64,000 nucleotides of DNA, taken from contig MJCC01000002.1 in assembly GCA_001766655.1 (NCBI GenBank), positions 343,050-407,049 of the forward strand. The letters are read 5' to 3'. The DNA is from Phytomonas francai (lineage: Eukaryota; Euglenozoa; Kinetoplastea; Trypanosomatida; Trypanosomatidae). The notes under the pieces are model-generated. The model did not search any database, had not been told where the DNA came from, and saw only the letters and a list, made by a program, of their open reading frames with translations. Of the stretch, positions 10,109 through 18,256 are shown piece after piece. The first letter of the stretch is position 1; each line of letters begins with the position of its first letter. Position numbers and translations under genes: made by a program.

Positions 10109-10785
10109 GAATGTTATTCTAAGAATCCCGAGGATGGAAGAGAAAATCAGCCTTTGCTTAAATTACCTCTGTTTACTATTTGTTTACTATTTACTCTCGC
10201 TCTCTTTCCTCAACATCTTTCTCTTTTTTTTTTTTACATCATCGCGGAACGTGCAAAGTGGAGGAAGATAAGATCAACTGACTTAGTAAATATAGTGGAA
10301 ATAAAATGAACAAAATGGAAAAATGGTCATTTTCGTAACTGTTATTTCTTTTTTTTTTAAGGGAAAAGTCACTCCAAGTGAGACGGCACACCATCCCGTT
10401 GCTTAGTCCACGTGGGTACCACCTCTCCAACCTTACTACTACCTTATTGCAGCAACTTCGGACTACATCCTCCGCGTTTATACGATGGGCCACAGCGAGT
10501 GTTGAACAGAACAAAAGTAAAACCCATTTTCGTATTATGTCACCATCAGTGGTGACATAATTTTATCGGCAAAGGAATCATTCGTGATGCGTTGCTCCCC
10601 ATGCCCTTGCTGTTAACAAGGGTTTCATGTCAAAACAAGCTTAGCTCAGAACTTATTCAAAACATTCAATCGGTCTAACGAGCGATCTGTCAGAGTACTT
10701 ATTATACTGTCAGTGTAAAAAATAAAGACGTAAGGCTGTTTAAGGCTTAATTCAGTTGAGAAATAAACAAATCAATGAAAATGCT
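10109..10785. other. Spacer containing a strong stem-loop
   Basis: No gene is seen. The spacer joins the 3' end of the deaminase-like gene to the 5' end of the RGG gene. It holds long plus-strand T runs (about 10224-10233 and 10349-10358) and a perfect inverted repeat at 10534-10561, listed separately. Confidence 0.45.
10534..10561. repeat. Perfect 12-bp inverted repeat, 4-nt loop
   Basis: The arms ATTATGTCACCA (10534-10545) and TGGTGACATAAT (10550-10561) are exact reverse complements around the tetranucleotide TCAG. In the coding-sense transcript this lies about 225 nt past the stop of the deaminase-like gene, so it would form a stem-loop in that 3' UTR, or be lost with the intergenic RNA if polyadenylation occurs earlier. 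It is longer than expected by chance for this window. Confidence 0.8.
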
Positions 10786-12024
10786 TCAAACCATGGACTC
10801 CACCCTCCCTAACCCATTTCCATACTTTGCTTTTTTCTTTTTTTTAGGGGGTCGTGGTTCGCTTTTACTAAAATACTGAGGGATGAGACAACGACCGGAT
10901 CCCTTTTCCATGAGAATTGACGCTGCTTCAGTAGGGGAAACAAGAAGCCTTTCAAGTGAATGATCAAATGAAAGAGTTATGTGCACGGTTGATAAATACA
11001 GATGGCCATGTGATGGTAGCATCTCAACATATGGTTCATATCGCTGGGCAAATAGTTTACACACTACACACGGGAGCCTTTCGCCTATAACCAATGCCTT
11101 TTCCCTAGGTAAGAGACCTTTCTTCCTGTCGGGGGACAAGAACTCGGGTGCGGCATGGGGTAAAATTTCGGAAACCAGGAACTCCAGGAGCTTTTGCTCG
11201 GCATGTCGGCCGATAGCGTCGGTTCGGAGCAGTGTAAAGCCGCTAATGCCGAACACACTGGCAACACCCCAGTTCCGTACTGCAGCTGCCAAGTTTTCTT
11301 TGGAAAGTGCTTCACGATTTGTGGCAACGTAACAATGTCTGCCCGTAAGACTTGCATCGCAAGTGTATACTGGCTCTTGTCGAGAAGCAAAGTCGATTTC
11401 TCGTCCTGCATGACCACCTTTGCGCTCTGAAGACATACTAGAAGTCAGGCAGCGATGATAGCGCGCATCCGCCTCAGCAAGAGGACCTTTAGACGGGATA
11501 AGCATGACCACAAGCTCGTCTGCGTTGTGTAAATTGTAATGATACTGGAGAAAGTTATGCAATGGATGCACAAGGGAGCGGACAAAGTTAAAGCAATATG
11601 CATTTAGTTTGAACCGCACAGGAGACTGCCTTCCAGGCGAAACAATACACTTGAAACGACTCGCCTGGATACCTGTATCACGCTGCTTCATAGGTTCATG
11701 TTTGAGGACCAGTTCATTGACCTCACTTGTTCCCGCTAAATCGTAGCGATCGGCTGTACAAAATGAAGTAGAACTGGAGGGGGGTGCAGAATTTCCATTA
11801 TTAATCTTGATAAAGGCTTTGTAGTGTCTATTGAGGACCCAGTTTACTACCTTGCGTAAGTGCTTTTCCTTAGAAATCACCACTGGTTCAGAGACCGCAG
11901 CATGCCATATAGCCTTCAACTGATCGACCTGTCCACCTGGTGATACTGTATCCGATGTTTTCCTTTTCTTGCTTATCGAGGACCCTGCATCTTTTTCACA
12001 AGCACGCTTCCTATGTACCTTCAT
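10786..12024 (-). CDS. Putative zinc-dependent deaminase-fold protein
   Basis: The first in-frame ATG is at 12022-12024, giving 412 residues; the open frame extends 11 codons further but only to a TTG. The C-terminal half holds the two zinc motifs of the cytidine deaminase-like fold in correct order: HAEQKLLEFL (His274, Glu276) and ERLPCVVCKLF (Pro318, Cys319, Cys322), about 43 residues apart, followed by a predicted strand (HLYLSTVHITLSF). This gives the H-x-E and P-C-x-x-C signature with the catalytic glutamate in place. The N-terminal half (FKLNAYCFNFVRSLVHPLHNFL) matches no domain I know. Both ends are lysine-rich (SKKRK near residue 18; a KKKKK run near the C-terminus), suggesting nuclear localisation. 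From memory, a Leishmania-containing deaminase family with a HAE motif, related to bacterial deaminases, has been described; whether this belongs there is unchecked. The substrate (free nucleotide, RNA or DNA) is unknown. Confidence 0.6.
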   Translation of the reverse strand: MKVHRKRACEKDAGSSISKKRKTSDTVSPGGQVDQLKAIWHAAVSEPVVISKEKHLRKVVNWVLNRHYKAFIKINNGNSAPPSSSTSFCTADRYDLAGTSEVNELVLKHEPMKQRDTGIQASRFKCIVSPGRQSPVRFKLNAYCFNFVRSLVHPLHNFLQYHYNLHNADELVVMLIPSKGPLAEADARYHRCLTSSMSSERKGGHAGREIDFASRQEPVYTCDASLTGRHCYVATNREALSKENLAAAVRNWGVASVFGISGFTLLRTDAIGRHAEQKLLEFLVSEILPHAAPEFLSPDRKKGLLPREKALVIGERLPCVVCKLFAQRYEPYVEMLPSHGHLYLSTVHITLSFDHSLERLLVSPTEAASILMEKGSGRCLIPQYFSKSEPRPPKKKKKAKYGNGLGRVESMV

Positions 12025-12479
12025 AAAGCTACGTCGCTGACTTTCAGTGCATAGCAATGAGAAAATGAAAGGTACTTTATAAAAATTGATGAAAGAGGAT
12101 ACACATAGAAGTCAGAGGAAAAAGTTGTAACTGAAATGAAAGATTATTGAGTTGGATTCTTTCATTCAATGCATTATTTAGTAACTTTTGATTTGCTTGA
12201 TTTTATAGCAGTGCAGCTATGTGGATGCAGTCATTTTGTAAGTGAAATAGAAAGCAATGATGAAGGTTCAATTGGCTAAAACATGATAAAAAGCAATTAC
12301 AGGAAATAAAAGAACCAAAACCGTCATTGGGCAGGAAATAACGGTAATTAACATCCTGCAGTATTCCACACAGGGATGGCGCACGCAAGAGGGGGAGGAG
12401 ACAGACACACGAGTTCTTTGTTCAAGATCTATTTTTCTTTCAAACACATGACGATTGCAATGTGGGAAAATTCAACATT
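12025..12479. other. Spacer
   Basis: No gene, RNA gene or clear repeat is seen. It is AT-rich sequence joining the 3' end of the PROPPIN gene to the 5' end of the deaminase-like gene. Confidence 0.4.
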
Positions 12480-14510
12480 TTACAACTTCACATTGTATAT
12501 TTCATTTGCAAATAGATCAGCTTCGTCAATGGTAAAGCGTTGTAAGCTCGCATACACAACGTTAGAATCTTTCCAGCCAAGTGCATTGCTAATAGCTGTG
12601 GAGGCATCGTCGGAGTTCACCAATGTGTCGATATTTACTGAAGTCCAGCTGGCGGGTGTGTCACCGCGCTTCATCATGCTGTCAATTCGCGTGGAAGCCT
12701 TCTGCGGTAGACCCGCCCCTGCAGCGGAAGTTGTAGCAGGTGTCCCTCGCTGCTGAGCCACCCACACATGCTTTTCATCGGAGGAGAAACACATGCTATA
12801 TGTGCAATTTTCCACAGGAAGGGAAAATTTGGGGGTTCTGCAAGCTGCACTTGAGGAACCTATTAGACTATTTTCATGAGACCTCCCAAAACACAGAGTA
12901 TCTGCAGCGTTCATTCTGCCCCTTACTGAAAATGCATGGGCCGCTGAGGAAGGGGAGTGGGATCCCGAGAAGTTGAGTCGCGGGATCGCCGTCAACGTGT
13001 TGGACAAGGGACGAACAACCTTTTTAATGAACGCCCGTTGCCTTTTTTTGTTCAATATATTGCCAAGGGTGGACATCGTGGCATTGTTCATCGCCGTGCT
13101 ATTCTCCGCTTCGGTCCCCCCAAGCTTGCCCCTGTTGTCGAAGATGCCAGATGTGCAACAATGGAAAATATGCAGAGTGCCGCTGCTGCTGAGCGCCGCA
13201 AGGGAACTGGCATTGGGGCTGAAGGCCAATGCGTGAACCGTCGCGCGCAGGTGGCCACGCTGAAAAACACGCAGGATGACACCGTGGACAGCGTCCATGA
13301 GCTTGACAGTGCTACCGAAAATGGAGGCCGAGGCAAGAAGAGTACCATCCATGGAAAGCTGAAGCGCAGCAAGGGCATGACGATGGGGAGAAATGGCAAT
13401 CTGCGATTGATAAATCGTGTCCACTCTGGCGCAAGGTGTGGCAAAAGATGGTGATGGCTCTTGCTTTGGAAGTTGCTTACGATTTTCCTGCGTTGGGGAC
13501 ATTAAAGCCGTGGGATTTGACATTGGAGCGGCGGGAGACAATACGGACTGCGGCAAGCCGTACGAAGAGGGCAGGCAGATAGTCAATACCCTCACGGTTC
13601 CCTCCATGCCTCGAGTGGAGTCACTCTGTGGCTGGGATGGATAGGCGATGCGCCAGGCCTCATGCAACGTTTGCTGCTTTTGATTACCACTTACGTCTTT
13701 CTTACACTTTAGCTCTTCATCGCGCGAGGGATGTGCATAGACTTTCATCGATGAGAATTGTGAAAGCGTTAAAAGTTTGCCGTCTATCAAATTGGGAGCT
13801 GATTCCTTCCGTACATGAGCAAGTGTTCGTATGTTGATCACATGAAAGCAATCCCTCATACCGACAAGAAGAAAGTGAGCATTTGCCCGTAGTGAATACG
13901 CAAGAGCACCACAGAAGTAAAGTTCTACCAAACATACGCCAGTAGATGCGTCAAATAAGTGCACATGTGGGCAACCCTTGAAGGGCAAGAATGCTGACGA
14001 ACTCCTGGGGTGTGGGATACTCGTCTCTGTGGGGTGGGGCGAACTGTGCTGTGGCCGGAGGTCGCCCTCGTATTCAGCGGGTTCAGGGTGCTCAAACAGA
14101 ACCGCGACGATGGGACTGTCCCCGGCCGCCGCCACAACGCGCACAGGTGAGCTCCATAAAAATGTCGAGGCAGCCAAAAGGGTGCTGAAATGTCTAACGG
14201 TAAATGGTCTCCCAACGGGGTAAAGCTCAGTACCGATGGGCAAAGAATCCAACCTCTCGTTTGTTGGTCTCCTTGTTGATGTGAGAGGGTGAATCGGAGC
14301 TGAGGGAAACTCAACCGGATATGCCATTCTCACATTAGGCTTAAGTACAGATGGATTAGCTGGACCTTCGGAATCCGTAGAGGATCCAATTAGTGAAACT
14401 GCGCGAAGGCCGTTTGGGGTAGCAGTAAGAAAAAATCCACCAGATGCACTAAAACAACAATTGGAGAGGCCACAAAGATTTGAGGTTCCGCCATGGGGCA
14501 TCTGCAGCAT
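12480..14510 (-). CDS. PROPPIN (ATG18/WIPI-like) beta-propeller protein
   Basis: This 676-residue protein starts at ATG 14508-14510. Residues about 385-450 carry the PROPPIN signature: ALQLSMDGTLLASASIFGS, then FQRG at 416-419, then HALAFSPNASSLAALSSSG and TLHIF. Earlier blades include FLLVGMRDCFHVINIRTL. PROPPINs bind PI3P and PI(3,5)P2 through two basic pockets centred on an FRRG motif and act in autophagy and endolysosomal traffic. Here the first arginine is Gln (FQRG), which should weaken one of the two lipid sites; FQRG-type variants are not unprecedented in the family. The protein is longer than typical 350-500-residue PROPPINs because of low-complexity insertions (about 235-355) and a long tail after the propeller. 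ATG18 versus another family member cannot be settled by eye. Confidence 0.75.
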   Translation of the reverse strand: MLQMPHGGTSNLCGLSNCCFSASGGFFLTATPNGLRAVSLIGSSTDSEGPANPSVLKPNVRMAYPVEFPSAPIHPLTSTRRPTNERLDSLPIGTELYPVGRPFTVRHFSTLLAASTFLWSSPVRVVAAAGDSPIVAVLFEHPEPAEYEGDLRPQHSSPHPTETSIPHPRSSSAFLPFKGCPHVHLFDASTGVCLVELYFCGALAYSLRANAHFLLVGMRDCFHVINIRTLAHVRKESAPNLIDGKLLTLSQFSSMKVYAHPSRDEELKCKKDVSGNQKQQTLHEAWRIAYPSQPQSDSTRGMEGTVRVLTICLPSSYGLPQSVLSPAAPMSNPTALMSPTQENRKQLPKQEPSPSFATPCARVDTIYQSQIAISPHRHALAALQLSMDGTLLASASIFGSTVKLMDAVHGVILRVFQRGHLRATVHALAFSPNASSLAALSSSGTLHIFHCCTSGIFDNRGKLGGTEAENSTAMNNATMSTLGNILNKKRQRAFIKKVVRPLSNTLTAIPRLNFSGSHSPSSAAHAFSVRGRMNAADTLCFGRSHENSLIGSSSAACRTPKFSLPVENCTYSMCFSSDEKHVWVAQQRGTPATTSAAGAGLPQKASTRIDSMMKRGDTPASWTSVNIDTLVNSDDASTAISNALGWKDSNVVYASLQRFTIDEADLFANEIYNVKL

Positions 14511-14984
14511 TTCTTCCCTTTAGAAAAGAAAATAAAGTATCAGAGCAAATATAAAACGCTAGATCTACCATCACCTCTGTTCTATTATTTATATATGCGT
14601 CAGAAAGTTTTAAAAGAAAAAAGCAAAGAGGTGACTACAAATATGTCTGAACTTTCTTCCACACACTCCCCCCGACCCTCTCGATTTGGGATCGATTTGT
14701 GAAGGGATATAAAGGATACAATAACCGTAGAGGCGAATATTTGTTCAATCTTTTTCGATGAAACACAAAGAAAAATTAGGCGAATAAAAGGCAATCAGCA
14801 ATTTATATTGCCTAGAACCAACAACATTCATTAACAAGGCTGAAGATTTTGAGCAAAGCTAATGTCCCTGTGCATGTAACCATGTACTCTTGCTGTTCTG
14901 TGTTAGGGGGGAGGGTTAGCCTCTAAGTTGTATGTATTAATCTTTTTTTGCCGTCTTCTACTCACTTTAAATTCAATTATTCAT
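14511..14984. other. Spacer
   Basis: No gene is seen. It links the 3' end of the RAD23-like gene to the PROPPIN gene. Plus-strand A/G-rich sequence at about 14521-14540, just upstream of the PROPPIN ATG, reads as pyrimidine-rich on the coding strand. Confidence 0.35.
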
Positions 14985-16076
14985 TTATAATTCTGGTGGA
15001 TCCTCAAACAGCATATTTGCCGCCCGCTCCAAGCTTCGTAGACAGCGATAGAACGCCAACTTGGACTGTTCATAACTGAAGCCGAGCAAAACGAGTTGTT
15101 GAATTTTTTTCTCGTCGTCCTCCGAGGGGGTGTAGGCTAAAATACTTTCCTTATCCCACTCACGTGAATCTAAGTTGTCGCTTTCAAGGATTTCATCGCC
15201 TTCTTCAAGAACTCCTTCTCCAAAGAGATTCATGAGTTCCTCAGGTAGCTCCTCGAGCTCCTCGTCTCCCCAAAGATCCTCATTCTCTTGGGCCTCTTTC
15301 TCCGCTTGAAGTGCCTGCACCAGCGTCGGGTTGTTAATTAAATAAAGAAAATCCTCTTGGTTTTCAGCGATGAGCTTAGACAATGTAGGATCCTCAACCT
15401 TCACGCGCTCCAACACAGCTCGAGGATCAGCGAGGAAACTATCCCGCATTTCGACCAAGTTAGGCGTCACCTCTAGGAGGCGGCTGTAGAGTTCACCAGC
15501 ACCATTCCTGCCCTCACCAATCTCCGAACCACTCGCGAAACCATCATCTTCACTAGCAATGCTAGGGTCGTTAGCATCATCATTCTCACCTATAGATGGC
15601 TCTCGAATATCGTGGAGTGTTGTTGAGACTTCTGTCAGAACATTTTCAGAAGAGAGAACAGGAGCGGTGTCGCTTACATTTCTTAATTGCGGATTGGGTT
15701 CTTCAAGCTCTAAGCGAGATTCTTTAAGCGGTGGCAGTACATCAGAGAAAGAGGGTTGATCCTTTATCTCATCCTCGCGCATGCAGCCGTTCTCAGGACG
15801 CAAATGTTTCGAAATAAGCACGATTGGATCGCCTTCTTCGAGACCACAATCCACTAGAAGCTTCTTTTCATCTGATAAATTGACGGTTGCCTTTTCACCA
15901 GAATAGATTATAGAAAAACCGTATGCGTTTAGCCGAAACTGTACGGCTGCCATGGCCCGAAGCTGTAGCAAAGTTGCTCTCGGATTTGCTATTTGTACTT
16001 CCTTCTCCGTAGCCTCCGACTCAGGCAGCTCTAAAGAGTTTATACTGGAAACTAAACACTTGATATTGAGCTTCAT
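14985..16076 (-). CDS. RAD23-like ubiquitin receptor (UBL, XPC-binding, UBA)
   Basis: The first in-frame ATG is at 16074-16076 (MKLNIKCL), giving 363 residues; the frame upstream opens only with TTG. Residues 1-93 form a ubiquitin-like domain, ending in a typical GLEEGDPIVLISK strand. Residues about 197-250 match the XPC-binding/STI1-like helix set of RAD23 (TPNLVEMRDSFLADPRAVL, DPTLSKLIAENQEDFLYLI). Residues about 318-358 form a UBA domain (KKIQQLVLLGFSYEQSKLAF). An acidic linker precedes the UBA. RAD23 proteins shuttle ubiquitylated clients to the proteasome and stabilise the XPC DNA-damage sensor. Canonical RAD23 has a second UBA between the UBL and the XPC-binding domain; here that region (about 100-190) is low-complexity, with no UBA visible. 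A UBL-UBA shuttle of another type is the main alternative. Confidence 0.72.
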   Translation of the reverse strand: MKLNIKCLVSSINSLELPESEATEKEVQIANPRATLLQLRAMAAVQFRLNAYGFSIIYSGEKATVNLSDEKKLLVDCGLEEGDPIVLISKHLRPENGCMREDEIKDQPSFSDVLPPLKESRLELEEPNPQLRNVSDTAPVLSSENVLTEVSTTLHDIREPSIGENDDANDPSIASEDDGFASGSEIGEGRNGAGELYSRLLEVTPNLVEMRDSFLADPRAVLERVKVEDPTLSKLIAENQEDFLYLINNPTLVQALQAEKEAQENEDLWGDEELEELPEELMNLFGEGVLEEGDEILESDNLDSREWDKESILAYTPSEDDEKKIQQLVLLGFSYEQSKLAFYRCLRSLERAANMLFEDPPEL

Positions 16077-16398
16077 CGTCTTTTTGTCTGCGAGTATTGG
16101 AGACCTCAACTTGGAACTAAGGATTCGCCTTCATAGAGAACAAAGCAAAATGGGGTAAGACAAGGCTGTTAAGAATAAAAATAGGGGATAGTAATATCAA
16201 TAGTACCAGATTTCATAAGACATTATGTTTTGTGTGTATAGGTGTTTCAATTCCACAATACAGATGCACGGCACAACGTAAGAATATACAAAAAGGTTAG
16301 GCAGCGACATAGCTTAACGCAAAACACATGAGTGATAATTTATTAGGAGGCCTCTTAAGTACCAACAAAAAGCGAAATAGACAACGACAGCAATAGCT
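16077..16398. other. Spacer
   Basis: No gene or notable structure is seen between the small unknown gene and the RAD23-like gene. Confidence 0.35.
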
Positions 16399-16821
16399 TC
16401 ACTCGTTCATGAGAAAATTCAGGGAATCGGTTGGTTGCGTCATGAAAGGGCAATGTGCCGTTCCCGGTGGGCCCCATACCCTAGGGCAGAGGGTGGTTCC
16501 GCACCACGTCTCAGCTTTGGGAGAAACCCGCAGGCACTCCTCCATAGCCCAGGCTGGAACCCCCAGCGGGGGACAATCGCGCACGAACCGTCCAATTACA
16601 CCACCCTCATCATCACCATGATCCTCACAGAAACGACTCTGCGCGGCTGTCGAGATACCTTCTAGTTCATTTAGGGGTGAGCTGTCAGTTTCCGGAACAT
16701 TCCGACTAATCTGGCTGAGCTCCAACATAGGATTGCTATATTTTTGGTGCTCAAGAAGAGCCTGAATGAGATCGGTTCGAATGATGAGGCCGTCACTATC
16801 ATCAGCCTTTGTTTCAATCAT
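16399..16821 (-). CDS. Small protein of unknown function
   Basis: The first in-frame ATG is at 16819-16821 (MIETKADDSDGLIIRTDLIQ), giving 140 residues; the longer frame opens only with TTG and is followed by a lysine-rich stretch that looks like untranslated sequence. The protein is acidic in its first half and rich in Cys, Pro and Gly in the second (DCPPLGVPAWAMEECL, WCGTTLCPRVWGPP). Its six Cys show no regular zinc-finger spacing. No family is recognised. The base composition of the frame is less AT-rich than the flanks, and the 3' half has protein-like composition, so it is probably a real short gene. A short (TA)n run just upstream may lie in its 5' UTR. Confidence 0.55.
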   Translation of the reverse strand: MIETKADDSDGLIIRTDLIQALLEHQKYSNPMLELSQISRNVPETDSSPLNELEGISTAAQSRFCEDHGDDEGGVIGRFVRDCPPLGVPAWAMEECLRVSPKAETWCGTTLCPRVWGPPGTAHCPFMTQPTDSLNFLMNE

Positions 16822-18256
16822 TATATATATATATACTAGATGTTGCTTTTTTTTTTTTGAAAGAAAGCAAGGGTGCCTCACCAATTTGCAATGCGTATAC
16901 AGAAATCAAGATGAGAAAAGAAAATTTGCGAAAATATAATGAATTCAATCATATAGACCCGTAAACTCATAGTCGAGCTCATCTTTCTCATGACAGGAAA
17001 TTTTACCCTTGAAAAGCAATCCATCTGAAAGAAAAAGGAGAAAAAAATCCCTAAATTTTCCGAAGAATTTAAGGGGGCGAGCAAGTAAATTTTTTAAAAA
17101 GTGGTTCCCAAAACGGCACCTTGAAATAGTATAGTAGTTAGGCTTGGCTCCTTGAAATTTGCCCTAATTTGAAGCAGACTTTGAAATATTTTCAATCAAA
17201 CACGAAACGGCAATTCATATTACTTCATGTAGACCATTTTCCCTTTGCATATGCATATCTATGTCGTGGCATCTTTCTGTGGAGGTGCGGTCCTTTTGTA
17301 AAGCACCATCTCATTGATCCAACAATCCTCCAAGCATGTGGTGATTTTCATCAGGAAAAATTATCTGTATCCCCACAACATTTCGTTTAACTACAGAGGA
17401 TGCAACAAGAGGAGCGATAAAATAAATTTTCAAAGCAGCTCCAGGTATCTCACAATTAAATAGATTCTCTCCATAAGACTCAAGAACAAATGGTAACTGC
17501 GATAATAACATTTCTAGGACAATTGGCACACATATATCAACACTAAAACAGCAAGCCTTATGACCCTCACATATTACTTCTTCCTCTACCCTACAACTAC
17601 CCTTTGGCTGCTTATAGTGTGCAGTTGTATGGATCTGCGTTAATCACAGACCCTGCAGAAAGGGGTTGCCTTACCGCCGACGACATTATGACGTGCACAG
17701 TTCCGTACGATGGTCTACACCCAAATAAATATGTATTGGAGAGCAGTACAAAAAAAAAAATGTGATCGTAGGTTTCCCAAAAAGAGTTTCTTATTTGCTT
17801 TCCTGCGATAGCCATTACCCAACAACCCAGGCTGCTGAATAGAAAGTCTGTAGGCGTTTGGCTTGTCCCTTCTTCACCTCGCGGTGCTCAATCTCGACAG
17901 CACAGTGAAGCGATTTTGTCAAAGTTGCTTTCGATACTAAGTAGTACTTTTTAATAACAATAATACCGTTAAGGAAGAATTTGAACTTTTCCCAGCCTCC
18001 ACCTTTTCCTAGATACGTGAAGTAGGCAGCTCAGAAGCCATTAAATCACACTAATGCGCTTTAAACCGGATTCCACAGTAAGCTATAAAATATAGAATTT
18101 TTTTTGGCCATTGACTTCGTATATCCTTCCCTTTGCATTTTCGATGTCGTTTAGTTCCAGAAGCTTTACATTTCATTCATTCATCCACACGTGCACAGCA
18201 AAATTAAAAAAAAGGCTTCTATTACTAATTTGACTATCCCCTTTTGATCATTCGCA
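16822..18256. other. Spacer, 1.4 kb, with possible decayed coding sequence
   Basis: No confident gene is seen. Between about 17270 and 17830 the DNA is less AT-rich than ordinary spacer and has long open frames on both strands. On the minus strand a frame of about 110 codons ends at 17311; its first in-frame ATG, at 17509-17511, would give 66 residues. On the plus strand a frame of about 60 codons (about 17550-17765) ends at a run of 11 A, beyond which another frame stays open. This could be a relic or an undetected small gene. The rest is AT-rich. Confidence 0.45.
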
